A DNA stretch of 64,000 nt from Oscillospiraceae bacterium (GCA_015067315.1 SVMR01000002.1:83258-147257); one strand, 5' to 3'; positions 1-8,523 are shown, numbered from the stretch's first letter. The notes: a model not told the origin generated them from the letters alone. Translations and numbers: made by a program.

Positions 1-963
1 TGAAATTCTGTCCGCCAAATTTGTGACAAATTTAAAAAGATCGTTGGAACGCTGTTTCATCCTGTCTGCGCCGGAACGTTCCGAATAAAATTTATCAAGC
101 ATTTCGCTGAAAGTTTCAAATTTTCGGATTTCCATTGCGTCGCCGTACTGATTAACCTTAAAGAAAGTAAAATCAAGCGGATGTCCGTTTTCTTCGATTA
201 CCATATAAGGAACCGCGCTTTTGTTTTTAACGCTGTCGGTAAGTTTTTCAAGACAGCTTACAAGTTTTTCGCAGTCATCATTCGTTAAATCATGCGCTTT
301 CGTATCGAATCCGCCGGTTACGATATCCGAAACTTCCCGGCAGACAATCGGTGAAACGCCGTCGAGATTTTCCATAAGCGCTTTTGAAAGCGGAATATCT
401 CTTCCGTTTTTAAGGCGCCCGATAAGGCTCATGTAATCGATGTCAAGCGTATTCATTTTGTCCTGCGCCGGCGGGAAAACATAGCTCATTCCGGGCATAA
501 CCTGGCGAACGGAGGACATATCCGCGGTAACGCGCTTTATTGCGTCGATTATTTTTCCGTCCGGACCGATAAGCATGATATTGCTGTGGCGTCCCATGAT
601 TTCAACCGCAAGTTTTATAATAACCGGATCGCCGAATTCGTTGTAAGTTGCAAAAGAAAGATGGAGCATTCTTTCAAGCCCGAACTGTTCGATTTCAACA
701 AGCTTTGCGCCGGAAAGATGCTTTCTCATAAGCATGCAGAACATCGGCGGATTTTTAGGGTTATCCACCGAAGCTTCAATAAAATGTATCCTCGGTCCGG
801 AAGCGGAAGCGGAAATCAAAAGCTTTCCGTTTCCGCCGTTCCAGCGAAGCGAAACAACCAGTTCTTCCTTTGAAGGCTGGTGAATTTTGTCAATTCTTGC
901 GCCGATTAATTTTTCGGCCAATTCATTTTTGAGCATGCTCAGCGTAATTCCGTCCAATGCCAT
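1..963 (-). CDS. rqcH: RqcH / NFACT-family ribosome quality control protein (C-terminal part cut off)
   Basis: The frame opens at ATG 963, seven bases after a GAGGTG ribosome site, and runs off the left edge, so only the first 321 codons are present. The N-terminus (MALDGITLSMLKNELAEKL) and the following IDKIHQPSKEELVVSLR are typical of the NFACT-N domain, once called fibronectin-binding protein A. Known family members bind stalled 50S subunits carrying peptidyl-tRNA and recruit tRNA-Ala to add C-terminal alanine tails. Cytoplasmic. The coiled-coil and NFACT-R domains would lie outside the window. The start lies 27 bases beyond the end coordinate of no other gene, so it is probably first in its own unit, upstream of nothing visible here. 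Confidence 0.85.
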   Translation of the reverse strand, partial: MALDGITLSMLKNELAEKLIGARIDKIHQPSKEELVVSLRWNGGNGKLLISASASGPRIHFIEASVDNPKNPPMFCMLMRKHLSGAKLVEIEQFGLERMLHLSFATYNEFGDPVIIKLAVEIMGRHSNIMLIGPDGKIIDAIKRVTADMSSVRQVMPGMSYVFPPAQDKMNTLDIDYMSLIGRLKNGRDIPLSKALMENLDGVSPIVCREVSDIVTGGFDTKAHDLTNDDCEKLVSCLEKLTDSVKNKSAVPYMVIEENGHPLDFTFFKVNQYGDAMEIRKFETFSEMLDKFYSERSGADRMKQRSNDLFKFVTNLADRIS

Positions 964-989
964 TCGTGCTCACCTCATTTTTTAAAAAA

Positions 990-1754
990 TTATTTTGCCC
1001 AGTATCTTGCGGGATCTTCCGAAATTTCGGAAACGATTATTTCGGTATCTTCGAATTTTTCGGAAAGTTTTTTTGCAAGAGGTTCAATAACTGTGTTTTC
1101 TGTGCAAAAATGTCCCGCATCAAGAACACAGAAGCCTTCCCTTCTCATTTCAATCCACTGATTATGTTTTATGTTTGCGGTAACAAAAGCATCCGCACCG
1201 GCAGAAACCGCAAAAGGATAAAGGTCGCCGCCGCTTCCGCCGCAAACAGCAACTTTTTTAATCATTTTATCAGTAAAAGTATATTTTATTCCGCCGACGT
1301 TAAGCTTTTCGGCAACATATTTTACAAATTCTTCGCATGAAAGAGCTTTTCCGAGTTCGCCCATACGCATAAGACCTTCGCCGTCATCAACTTTAATAAC
1401 GTTTTCAAGTCCGAGAGCCGCAGCAAGGCAATCGTTTACTCCGCCGTCCGCAATATCAAGGCAGGTATGGGCGCTGATTATCGCAATCCCCTTTTCCGCC
1501 GCAAGAAAAGCGATGTTTTTCGGATGGAATTCCTTAAGCGCTCCGAAAATCACCGGATGATGGGTTATAATAAGTTCCGCGCCTTTTTCCGCCGCCTCGT
1601 TAAGAACGTCCTCGGTAGCGTCAAGCGCAAGAAGAACTTTTTTAACTTCTTTTTCACCGTCGCCCACAAGAAAACCGGAATTGTCCCAGCTTTCCTGGGT
1701 ATTAAACGGCGCGATTTCGTCCATAAATTTATAAAAATCAATAATTTTGCTCAT
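990..1754 (-). CDS. Nif3-like dinuclear metal centre protein (DUF34, YqfO type)
   Basis: A 254-residue protein starting MSKIIDFYKFMDEIAPF with the family's ESWDNSGFLVGD motif. The metal-ligand motif ITHHPVIF, the segment AHTCLD and the C-terminal DAGHFCTE are all present. Nif3/DUF34 proteins form toroidal hexamers with a two-metal site; a GTP cyclohydrolase-like or other hydrolase role has been proposed but the physiological substrate is unsettled. The gene overlaps the end of trmK by four bases (ATGA), so translation is probably coupled. This trmK-nif3 pairing is conserved in Firmicutes. The length fits the short form without the PII-like insert. Confidence 0.88.
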   Translation of the reverse strand: MSKIIDFYKFMDEIAPFNTQESWDNSGFLVGDGEKEVKKVLLALDATEDVLNEAAEKGAELIITHHPVIFGALKEFHPKNIAFLAAEKGIAIISAHTCLDIADGGVNDCLAAALGLENVIKVDDGEGLMRMGELGKALSCEEFVKYVAEKLNVGGIKYTFTDKMIKKVAVCGGSGGDLYPFAVSAGADAFVTANIKHNQWIEMRREGFCVLDAGHFCTENTVIEPLAKKLSEKFEDTEIIVSEISEDPARYWAK

Positions 1755-2449
1755 AAATCATTCTCCGTTTCGTCCGCCTGTTCTTCAATCATATCCGCAA
1801 GCTGGACATGAACAAGAGCATGTTCTTTTTCTTTTTCGGAACGCAGAAGTCCCTCGGCAATTCCTCTTTGAATATTTGCCTGCCAACGGACGTATTTAAG
1901 AGCGGATTCATCGTTCTGTCCAAGAAGTTCTCCCGTAAGGCAATAAAGATCGTCCGGAATTTCGCTTCCGCCGATATAATCCGCACTCATTACAGTATAA
2001 AGATGCTTTTCCACCTCAACGGCCTTTTCCGCATCAATATCCCAGCCGTTTTCGCAAAGCCAGCGGCGGAGCATATCCGCTCTGGACATAGGCTGGAGAA
2101 CAAGATGCACTTTTTCGCTTTTTACCCATTCCGCTTTTTCAAGGATTCCGATAATGGTTTCCCCGCCCATTCCGCAGATAAGGACTTCGTCAATTTCATC
2201 TTCCGGAAGACCTTCAAGACCGTCGGTAAGAACGGTTTCGATCTCTTCCTCAAGCTCCATTTCTTTTATAAGAGTTCTTGCGCTTTCAAGGGGCTTTATA
2301 TTAATATCCGTTGCAAAACCGCGCTTGCAGATTCCTTCGCTGACAAGATGGCAGATCAGATATCCGTGGTCGGTGCCGATATCCGCGGCAACCGTTCCTT
2401 CCCTTACAAAATCCGCCGCAGCGGCAAGCCTTAAATCAAGCTTTTCCAA
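1751..2449 (-). CDS. trmK: tRNA (adenine(22)-N1)-methyltransferase TrmK
   Basis: A 232-residue class I SAM methyltransferase with glycine-rich motif I (VAADIGTDHGYL, about residues 20-31) and the NPPY-like position replaced by ICGMGGETI, as in the TrmK/YqfN family. These enzymes make m1A22 in tRNA. The start is a TTG at 2449 preceded by an AGGA site seven bases upstream; no ATG fits the N-terminus MEKLDLRL. It overlaps the Nif3-like gene by four bases. In many Firmicutes this pair sits beside rpoD or dnaG, which are not seen here. Confidence 0.88.
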   Translation of the reverse strand: MEKLDLRLAAAADFVREGTVAADIGTDHGYLICHLVSEGICKRGFATDINIKPLESARTLIKEMELEEEIETVLTDGLEGLPEDEIDEVLICGMGGETIIGILEKAEWVKSEKVHLVLQPMSRADMLRRWLCENGWDIDAEKAVEVEKHLYTVMSADYIGGSEIPDDLYCLTGELLGQNDESALKYVRWQANIQRGIAEGLLRSEKEKEHALVHVQLADMIEEQADETENDL

Positions 2450-2480
2450 AACAAATTCCTCGCTTTTTATAAAAACTTAA

Positions 2481-2505
2481 GGCAGCCGTGAATTTCATGG
2501 CTGCC
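2481..2505 (-). terminator. Intrinsic terminator after the DUF1858 gene
   Basis: GGCAGCC at 2481-2487 pairs with GGCTGCC at 2499-2505. On the minus strand the hairpin is followed by an interrupted T tract (TTAAGTTTTT), and on the plus strand by GGTTTTTTT. It separates the DUF1858 gene from trmK. Confidence 0.6.
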
Positions 2506-2516
2506 GGTTTTTTTAA

Positions 2517-2729
2517 TCAGTTTTCTTTTTCTGCAAAATATTTATTGATTTTTTCTACGATTTCTTCGCATTTAACTCCGTGAACCTCGCAGGCTTCTTC
2601 AATGCTTTCGCCGCGGGACATCGGACAGCCGAGACAATGCATTCCCATTTCAAGGAAGAAAACTCCGGTATCTTTATCGTAATCAAGAACGTCGCCGATG
2701 ATGGAATCTTTGGTAACCTGATATGCCAT
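2517..2729 (-). CDS. DUF1858 small redox-disulfide protein
   Basis: A 70-residue protein with the DUF1858 pattern: an N-terminal VTKDSIIGDVLD, a central MGMHCLGCPMSRGESIEEAC and a charged tail. The CxxC pair (HCLGC, about residues 31-35) is the proposed redox-active disulfide, and the domain is often found attached or next to hybrid-cluster proteins. Cytoplasmic; its partner is unknown. An AAGGAG ribosome site precedes the ATG. It is followed by its own terminator, so it looks monocistronic. Confidence 0.85.
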   Translation of the reverse strand: MAYQVTKDSIIGDVLDYDKDTGVFFLEMGMHCLGCPMSRGESIEEACEVHGVKCEEIVEKINKYFAEKEN

Positions 2730-2806
2730 TTTAAAAATCTCCTTTAAAATAAATATACTTATATTATAATTCCCGGATGAATGATTTTCAATATAAAATT
2801 AAAAAA

Positions 2807-3445
2807 TCATTCTTCTGTTTTTTTGGCACCCGCACAGATTTCCCTGAGCACGCATTTATCGCAATGGGGTCTTCTTGCAACGCAGACCGCTCTTCCGTGG
2901 AGGACCATTCTGTGACAGAAATTGTTGGATTCCGCCGGATCCAGTATTTCGCGAAGTTCGGTTTCACATTTTGCCGGATCTTTCGTTGTTGTGAAACCGA
3001 GAAGATTTGTAATTCTGATGCAATGTGTGTCGCATACAACCGCCGGTTTTCCGTAAATATCGCCAACAACAAGGTTCGCTGTTTTTCTTCCGATTCCGGG
3101 AAGTTTTATAAGTTCCTCAACCGTATCCGGAACAATTCCGCCGTATTCGTTAACGAGCATTTTTGAGGCAAGGGAGATATCGTGCGCCTTAGTTTTATAA
3201 AATCCGCAGGAACGGATTATATCGCTTATATCCTGTTCGTCCGCCTGTGCAAGAGCTTCGAGAGTCGGGTATTTTGAATATAAAACCGGAGTTACCATAT
3301 TTACCCTTGCGTCGGTACATTGCGCCGCAAGCCGGGTTGCAAAAAGAAGTTCGTGTGGTTTTACATATTCAAGGGAACAGATTGCGTCCGGATATTCTTT
3401 TTTAAGGAGTTCAACCGCTTTTGCGGCAAGTTCTTTTTTGTCCAA
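2807..3445 (-). CDS. nth: Endonuclease III (DNA glycosylase/AP lyase)
   Basis: A 212-residue base-excision repair enzyme for oxidised pyrimidines. The helix-hairpin-helix LPGIGRKTANLVVGD holds the catalytic lysine, the catalytic aspartate lies in VVCDTHCIR, and the C-terminal 4Fe-4S motif is C-x6-C-x2-C-x5-C (CVARRPHCDKCVLREIC). All key residues are present. The start is a TTG at 3445 with GGAGGTG eight bases upstream; no nearby ATG fits. The length is typical of the family. Confidence 0.95.
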   Translation of the reverse strand: MDKKELAAKAVELLKKEYPDAICSLEYVKPHELLFATRLAAQCTDARVNMVTPVLYSKYPTLEALAQADEQDISDIIRSCGFYKTKAHDISLASKMLVNEYGGIVPDTVEELIKLPGIGRKTANLVVGDIYGKPAVVCDTHCIRITNLLGFTTTKDPAKCETELREILDPAESNNFCHRMVLHGRAVCVARRPHCDKCVLREICAGAKKTEE

Positions 3446-3585
3446 AAAAACACCTCCGTTTCTTATAAGAAAAGAATATTATATTTGCATTATCTTGTCA
3501 AGATTTCTTCCGATTGGGTATTGCAAAAATCTTTGAAAAGATATATTATGTATTTGTATAAATCGGTCAAAGGGGTGTTTTATTT

Positions 3586-4017
3586 ATGGCACAGATTACC
3601 GTTAAAATCAAAGACAACCAAAAAGACGCTTACAACGTACGCCTTGCTGTATTTGTTGCGGAACAAAAATTCCAGAACGAATTTGACGATATCGACAATA
3701 TTTGCGAAAACGTAACTCTTTATGACGGAGAAAAAGCAATTGCAACCGGAAGATATTTCCCGGACCCCAAAGGCCGTGAAGATACCTATATTTTCGGAAG
3801 AATCGCAGTTCTTAAACCCTACCGCGGAAAACATATCGGTATGGGCGTAATAGGCGCTCTTGAAACCGCCGCAAAATTAAAAGGCGGAAAAAAAGCGCTT
3901 CTTCTTGCCGAAGGACACGCTGTCGGTTTCTATGAAAAATGCGGTTTTAAAAAGACCGAAGACCGTACAGTTTACAGCGAAGGATGCCCCTGCTACTGGA
4001 TGGAAAAAAATATTTAA
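3586..4017 (+). CDS. GNAT-family N-acetyltransferase
   Basis: A 143-residue single-domain acetyltransferase. The acetyl-CoA loop is visible as VLKPYRGKHIGMGVIGAL (about residues 82-99), and the C-terminal strand FYEKCGFKKTED is typical. The opening RLAVFVAEQKFQNEFDDID resembles the ElaA/YjcF branch. The substrate cannot be told from sequence. It is transcribed on its own toward the initiator tRNA, and no clear terminator lies between them, so some read-through into the tRNA is possible. Confidence 0.85.
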   Translation: MAQITVKIKDNQKDAYNVRLAVFVAEQKFQNEFDDIDNICENVTLYDGEKAIATGRYFPDPKGREDTYIFGRIAVLKPYRGKHIGMGVIGALETAAKLKGGKKALLLAEGHAVGFYEKCGFKKTEDRTVYSEGCPCYWMEKNI

Positions 4018-4035
4018 GAAATTTTTAAAAAACTA

Positions 4036-4064
4036 TTGCTTTTTTCAAAAGTTTGTTGTATAAT
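4036..4064 (+). promoter_or_regulatory. Sigma-A type promoter of the initiator tRNA gene
   Basis: TTGCTT at 4036-4041, a 17-base spacer and a perfect TATAAT at 4059-4064. It lies 27 bases before the tRNA 5' end. Confidence 0.7.
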
Positions 4065-4091
4065 AATCAAGCGCTTGAAAATAGCATATAT

Positions 4092-4171
<80 letters not shown>

Positions 4172-4175
4172 GAAA

Positions 4176-4207
4176 GACTCTTAATCTCAGGATTAAGAGT
4201 CTTTTTT
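4176..4207 (+). terminator. Intrinsic terminator just inside the element, serving the tRNA
   Basis: GACTCTTAATC at 4176-4186 pairs perfectly with GATTAAGAGTC at 4191-4201, followed by TTTTTT. It lies on the element side of attL and so replaces the terminator that integration moved to 12264. Confidence 0.9.
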
Positions 4208-4227
4208 GTTGTCTAAATGCCATTAGT

Positions 4228-4266
4228 AAGTAAACTGAAATAATCCAAAGTAAACGGAAATAGTCC
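4228..4266. repeat. 19-bp direct repeat, candidate integrase arm sites
   Basis: Two copies, AAGTAAACTGAAATAATCC at 4228-4246 and AAGTAAACGGAAATAGTCC at 4248-4266, differ at two positions and are 20 bases apart, about two helical turns. Their place next to attL fits arm-type binding sites for the integrase. Confidence 0.5.
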
Positions 4267-4273
4267 GTTCTAT

Positions 4274-4297
4274 TTGGGCGGCAAATTGGGCGGCAAA
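4274..4297. repeat. Tandem 12-bp repeat TTGGGCGGCAAA
   Basis: Two exact head-to-tail copies at 4274-4285 and 4286-4297. A third, inverted copy of the core (TTGCCGCCCA) lies at 4615-4624. They may be further protein-binding sites of the recombination region; the function is unknown. Confidence 0.5.
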
Positions 4298-4427
4298 TGA
4301 GAAAACCCGTCGTCAGCGTCGTCGCATAAGTCGTCCCATGGGATAAAATCCCCTCTGCAACTCAATAATACTTCACAGAAACCCGCTAACCTTTGCTAAA
4401 AACAGAACTGCGCTCGGGAAAAACTAA

Positions 4428-4467
4428 AGGGCAGACAGTAAGCCAATCGAAGCTTACCCTCTGCCCT
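4428..4467. other. Imperfect 40-bp inverted repeat without T tract, in the 4208-4631 gene-free stretch
   Basis: AGGGCAGA at 4428-4435 pairs with TCTGCCCT at 4460-4467, and inside it GTAAGC pairs with GCTTAC. The rest of 4208-4631 holds no credible gene; apart from the repeats listed I see nothing. Confidence 0.45.
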
Positions 4468-4631
4468 ATTCCAAAATTACCATAATTCCATAAATAATTT
4501 GCCTATCTAACGATTCTGCAAAACTTCTCTTTACTACTCACCTGTAGTAATGCCCGGTTTACTGCCCGCTTTTTATCGCTTGTCTATGCGGTTATTTCTT
4601 GCCTGTTTAGGCTCTTGCCGCCCATTTGACG

Positions 4632-4668
4632 CCCAGAAAAAGAAAAACGGTGCCCCAAGCGTGGCACC
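4632..4668 (-). terminator. Intrinsic terminator after the integrase gene
   Basis: On the minus strand GGTGCC, a short loop and GGCACC (4649-4668) are followed by GTTTTTCTTTTTCT (4632-4648), 20 bases past the integrase stop. Confidence 0.8.
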
Positions 4669-4689
4669 TTCATTTAATAGAAATCGTAT

Positions 4690-5838
4690 TCAGTTTGCGA
4701 TTCTTTCAGAAATTATTTCATCAATTTTATCTGCAGCTTTCTTATCCATCGCCTTAGTGCAATGACCATAAACGTCCATCGTGATGCTGATATTAGCGTG
4801 ACCTAAGCGGCTTTGAACAGTCTTAGGGTCAATGCCTGCTTCAAGCATCGCGGTTGCACAGGTGTGTCTAAGGTCGTGGAAACGTATGTGTTTCAAGCCA
4901 TGTTTTTCAGTGAAGCGAAGCCACTTTTGAGTCATAGAATCAGGTGCGAAAGGTCTACCGTTTTTCTGACAAATGACGAGGTCTGAATCTGTGAATCCTG
5001 CTCCTAACTTCATTTTATTTTCAAGATATTGCTTATGCGCCTTTTTAAGTTCATCGACGATGTTGCTGCCGATGGTGATATCTCTGATGCCTGCGGCACT
5101 CTTGGGAGCCTTTATTTCAACTTTGCCGTCACCATTTACCCTGTTTTCACGAACGTGGACAGTTCTGGCATTGAAGTCTATGTCGCTCCATTTGAGTGCA
5201 AGAAGCTCACCTCTGCGAAAACCTATTGCTATTTCAAGCAATACTGGTAGGTACATATCGGTGCATTCAGCGGCATTTATTAAGTCTGAAATTTCATTGC
5301 CGGAATATATCTCTGCCTTATAGCGTTTAAGCTTTGGTAGCTCTACACCAATACATGGATTTTTGGGTATCATCTTGAGGATTACTGCTTTATCCAAAGC
5401 CGCTTTGAGGTTCAGAAATGCGTTGCGTATAGTTTTTGGAGCAAGCTTTTCTTTGTCTTTAAGTTCATTTACCCAAGCCTGAATGGTTGGTGTATTGAGT
5501 GATTTTAACTTAATGTCACCGAGTTTAGGAATGATGTAGCCATCGATTTTTTCACGATATCCTACACGGGTAGTTGATTCAATGTTGGGTAAGTATAGCT
5601 TTAACCATTCATGGAGCCAGTCGCCGAGTTTAACTGCAGATGCAGTAACGATATCGCCGTTTTCAACTTCAGCTATAAGCTTGCGTAATGTGGCTTCTGC
5701 CTGTTTCTTGGTGCCGGTTACAGTTTTATAGGAACGTTCACGTTTGCCTGTTAATGGGTCACGCTCACTTTCAACTATAAGCTGATAACTTACTGCGCCG
5801 TTTTTACCAACACGTTTACGAATATGACCAGTTGCCAT
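4690..5838 (-). CDS. int: Tyrosine-recombinase integrase of the element
   Basis: A 382-residue phage/Tn916-type site-specific recombinase. An N-terminal arm-binding domain (about 1-60, with DPLTGKRERSYKTVTGTKKQAEA) is followed by a core-binding SAM-like domain (about 70-160) and the catalytic domain. The active-site set is complete: R208 in IGFRRGELLALKW, H321 and R324 in HDLRHTCATAMLEAG, H347 in RLGHANI and the nucleophile Y357 in DVYGHC. It has a strong AAGGAGG site. The gene points toward attL, 520 bases away, and the excisionase-like gene lies just upstream, the usual integrase module. Confidence 0.95.
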   Translation of the reverse strand: MATGHIRKRVGKNGAVSYQLIVESERDPLTGKRERSYKTVTGTKKQAEATLRKLIAEVENGDIVTASAVKLGDWLHEWLKLYLPNIESTTRVGYREKIDGYIIPKLGDIKLKSLNTPTIQAWVNELKDKEKLAPKTIRNAFLNLKAALDKAVILKMIPKNPCIGVELPKLKRYKAEIYSGNEISDLINAAECTDMYLPVLLEIAIGFRRGELLALKWSDIDFNARTVHVRENRVNGDGKVEIKAPKSAAGIRDITIGSNIVDELKKAHKQYLENKMKLGAGFTDSDLVICQKNGRPFAPDSMTQKWLRFTEKHGLKHIRFHDLRHTCATAMLEAGIDPKTVQSRLGHANISITMDVYGHCTKAMDKKAADKIDEIISERIAN

Positions 5839-5897
5839 TGGAATACCTCCTTCTTTTTTAATTATAATATATATTCGAATGAAGAGCAGAAACGTTT

Positions 5898-6092
5898 TTA
5901 AGCTTCAAGGTCGATGGTAATCTTACCTTTTTGCTTGAGGAACGCCTCTAACTTCTCACTAGAAACACGGTACTGCCTGCCGATTTTTAAGTAGTCGATA
6001 CCGGAGTATCTTACAAATGCGAGAGCAGAATCATAGGAAATTTGCAATATATCAGCTATCTGGTGCGGTGTTAACATTTGGATATTAGCCAT
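5898..6092 (-). CDS. xis: Excisionase-family helix-turn-helix protein
   Basis: A 64-residue protein. The residues LTPHQIADILQISYDSALAFVRYSGIDYLKIGRQYRVS carry the winged-helix excisionase (MerR-like HTH_17) pattern: helix-turn-helix followed by a G-R-x-Y/R-V wing. I chose ATG 6092 over the in-frame GTG at 6101 because the AGGTGA site overlaps that GTG. Such proteins bend DNA at att sites and steer the integrase toward excision, or repress early genes. It sits between the DUF927 gene and the integrase and is probably co-transcribed with both. Confidence 0.8.
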   Translation of the reverse strand: MANIQMLTPHQIADILQISYDSALAFVRYSGIDYLKIGRQYRVSSEKLEAFLKQKGKITIDLEA

Positions 6093-6105
6093 TATCGTCA
6101 CCTAC

Positions 6106-7827
6106 TTACGCAAATACTCTGAATACGTAAACATCTTCTGTTACTTCGCTGTTTACTTCAATTTTTCTTGTTCTTGTGGGACGGTCTTTATCACGACTGA
6201 TTAATCCCGCATTCGTCCAAGCTTCTGCGCAGGTCTTAATGTTTGTGAAGCCGTTATCGCTTAGGATTTTCTCAACTATTGAGGGTCTTATCTCAATTTC
6301 TTCAACCAAAGTTCTTCCGTCGGGAAGTGCTTTATTTTTGTGGGTAATTCTTCCCCAGGCTTCATTTATAGGCTCAATAGTTGCGGTGAACTTGCCATGT
6401 CTTACATAGAACTTTTTCTTATTGATGTGACATTTTTCGATGATAATATTGTAGCTTGATGCAGATGTATCACGAGCATTGCCATTTTCTTCATCATAGC
6501 GACAGAGGAAATCATGGATGCCTTCGATGTCGAACTCTATGCCCAAAGCATCGGTAGCAATTTCTGCAGTGGCCATGAAGAGTGCGGCAAATTTTTCAAC
6601 GAAACGTTCTGCGCTTGGGGTGTTGATGATTTCTGCCTGTAAGGTTTCCACCCAACGGTTATATATATCCATTACGAAATCAACCCCGCCGTTATCGATG
6701 ATATATTTTGCTATCATAGGTGCCGCAAAACCGCCGTTATTCTTACAGACCTTTACTATTTCACGAGATTGCTCTGCGCTATCGGTTACTGGTTTATTTA
6801 TTTCCATTACACGAACAGCAAGACCTTCATATTTACTTTTGCACCTGTCAAGCAAGGAAGATTCACCACAGCTAATGAATGTGGTAGTGAAACCTTCAGA
6901 TATGCTTGATTTTAGATCTTTGTTTAGGCGATTCTTGTCAGAACCTTCGCTAAGGTCAAATATTAAGCGCGTCATATTTGGACTAAGGGATTTACCGAGT
7001 TCATTAAGAACAGTAACTACTCCCCTGTTGCCAGCTTGTGCAGTTACCATAGCGTTATCGGTTGATGACCATGACTGATAGATGCTTTTGAAGATTTTAG
7101 TATCGCCATTGACATCTATTTCTTTGACTTCTCCGTCGAATGGCTTTCCAGCCGTGCTCGCCGCCAAAGCAAGAGCCGTAGATTTACCCTTACCGGATGC
7201 ATAGCAAAGATGTATTATTGGGTTACCAATACCTGTTTGTGCTGAAATTATGCCGTTAGGTACCGCCGCCAATGATGCGATTAGGGTTACTTCAAGTACC
7301 GGACTTCCAACAACTTGTTTTTCAATAAGATTCTTCCATTCAGTATAGCGTCCATATTCTCTAACATCGTAGTCGCCAACATATTCAGCATTTTGAGCAC
7401 CAATGAGGTGATTTGCACGATAGCAGAGGTCATAGTCGCTATTACCATTCGGAAGATAGATCCAACCAAGGTTATTGTAAACAGGGGATGCGCTGTAACC
7501 ATTGTTTTCAAAATCTTCTTCTTGAAGAATAATCGTATCAACCAAAGTTTGGTAATTGTTTTTTGAACCCGCGCCGCCTTTGCGAGCCAACGTTTTTAGA
7601 AATGCCTGGTCTGCAATTTCGTCACGAAGAACTTTGATTTTTTTACATTTACCAAGGTAATCAAAGTGTAGTTCAAGGAAAACATCTCCGTTTTCTATAT
7701 CTTCGCAGATATCGTCAACGATAACAGCTTTGCCAAAAGCTATGAACTTAGATGTTTTTGCTTTTGTATTGTATTCTAAGCGGCCAAAATAGCCATTTTG
7801 AATACGAGCTGAAGTTGTTATGCCCAT
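6106..7827 (-). CDS. DUF927 P-loop replication/helicase-like protein
   Basis: A 573-residue protein with a Walker A motif SGKGKST (residues 211-217) preceded by NPIIHLCYA, the DUF927 pattern found in phage and satellite primase-helicase genes. The acidic TVLNELGKS segment about 70 residues later may be Walker B. ATP-dependent DNA unwinding at the element's origin is the family-based guess. The start at 7827 is chosen because AAGGAGGCTCA lies right before that ATG, whereas the longer frame from 7869 has no ribosome site. It ends 13 bases before the xis start codon, so the two are likely one unit. No primase domain is visible N-terminally. Confidence 0.8.
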   Translation of the reverse strand: MGITTSARIQNGYFGRLEYNTKAKTSKFIAFGKAVIVDDICEDIENGDVFLELHFDYLGKCKKIKVLRDEIADQAFLKTLARKGGAGSKNNYQTLVDTIILQEEDFENNGYSASPVYNNLGWIYLPNGNSDYDLCYRANHLIGAQNAEYVGDYDVREYGRYTEWKNLIEKQVVGSPVLEVTLIASLAAVPNGIISAQTGIGNPIIHLCYASGKGKSTALALAASTAGKPFDGEVKEIDVNGDTKIFKSIYQSWSSTDNAMVTAQAGNRGVVTVLNELGKSLSPNMTRLIFDLSEGSDKNRLNKDLKSSISEGFTTTFISCGESSLLDRCKSKYEGLAVRVMEINKPVTDSAEQSREIVKVCKNNGGFAAPMIAKYIIDNGGVDFVMDIYNRWVETLQAEIINTPSAERFVEKFAALFMATAEIATDALGIEFDIEGIHDFLCRYDEENGNARDTSASSYNIIIEKCHINKKKFYVRHGKFTATIEPINEAWGRITHKNKALPDGRTLVEEIEIRPSIVEKILSDNGFTNIKTCAEAWTNAGLISRDKDRPTRTRKIEVNSEVTEDVYVFRVFA

Positions 7828-7855
7828 ATTGAGCCTCCTTTTCTGTTGAAAATTA

Positions 7856-7885
7856 TTGACAAATCGCACAGAATTCTGCTACAAT
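7856..7885 (+). promoter_or_regulatory. Rightward promoter of the element
   Basis: TTGACA at 7856-7861, an 18-base spacer and TACAAT at 7880-7885. It faces away from the DUF927 gene and drives the leader and the four-gene block to 9687. Confidence 0.65.
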
Positions 7886-7891
7886 TCACTT

Positions 7892-8177
7892 ACAGGTTAA
7901 TTCCGCATTGAAATGCACGTTTTATGTGTTTTTTGCCTTAATTTAAATATATCACATCATATTTTCAAAGTCGAGATGGCATACTTACTGAACTTTTTTT
8001 ATGTCTCTCATAGGCTTTCCTCGATAAAACGGTTGCCATTTTGTTTTGACCTCGATATCCTTGCCAAAACTTTTGTGCATTTTGACGAACCCTGTTTTTC
8101 ATTTTTAGAAAATTTTTTCAAACAAATCATTACTGGACGCAAATTGCCCCAACCGGGAGCAATCAGCGTCCTTTTTT
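7892..8177 (+). ncRNA. Long leader or small RNA ending in an intrinsic terminator
   Basis: The 286 bases between the rightward promoter and a strong terminator hold no convincing gene: open frames here lack ribosome sites and run through the hairpin. The terminator at 8135-8177 is GGACGC, ATTGC, loop, GCAAT, GCGTCC and six T. The ribosome site of the first gene follows 18 bases later. It is either an attenuated 5' leader or a separate RNA; the sequence does not match a riboswitch class that I recognise. Confidence 0.45.
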
Positions 8178-8208
8178 CATATCAATTATTATTTTGGAGG
8201 TGGTAACT

Positions 8209-8523
8209 GTGCGACGCTATTCGTTGGCATCGGTTGATTACCGCAAATACGTTGACCTTGTAACTTTTGAGAATACCATTATCAATATCGTGCATCAAGT
8301 AATGCCTAATGCTGTTGTAAGTGTTGAGAAAGATTTTTATACTGTTTCTCCTACTCCAACACGCAGTGAAGCAGTGCGCATAGGTCGTATGTTAAGCAGT
8401 AAGGATATTTTAGGCAAATACTGCATCTATGTTCCTAAGTTATTCTATGGTGAGGACATTGAGGAAAGGAGTTTGGAAAATTATGCAGAAACAAAAACAG
8501 AGTGTACTGGTGGACATTTCTGA
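8209..8523 (+). CDS. Hypothetical element protein (first gene of the rightward block)
   Basis: A 104-residue soluble protein that I do not recognise. The start is taken as GTG 8209, eight bases after a clear GGAGG; an in-frame TTG at 8194 overlaps that site and is unlikely. The sequence starts VRRYSLASVDYRKYVDLV and ends in a Thr/Gly-rich tail. No signal peptide or membrane segment is visible. It overlaps the next gene by 41 bases, which suggests translational coupling. Confidence 0.6.
   Translation: MRRYSLASVDYRKYVDLVTFENTIINIVHQVMPNAVVSVEKDFYTVSPTPTRSEAVRIGRMLSSKDILGKYCIYVPKLFYGEDIEERSLENYAETKTECTGGHF

Noticed and set aside
7913..8206. A 97-codon plus-strand frame in the element leader
   Set aside because: No ribosome site, runs through the terminator hairpin and into the next ribosome site, and the Phe/Cys-rich product looks non-coding.
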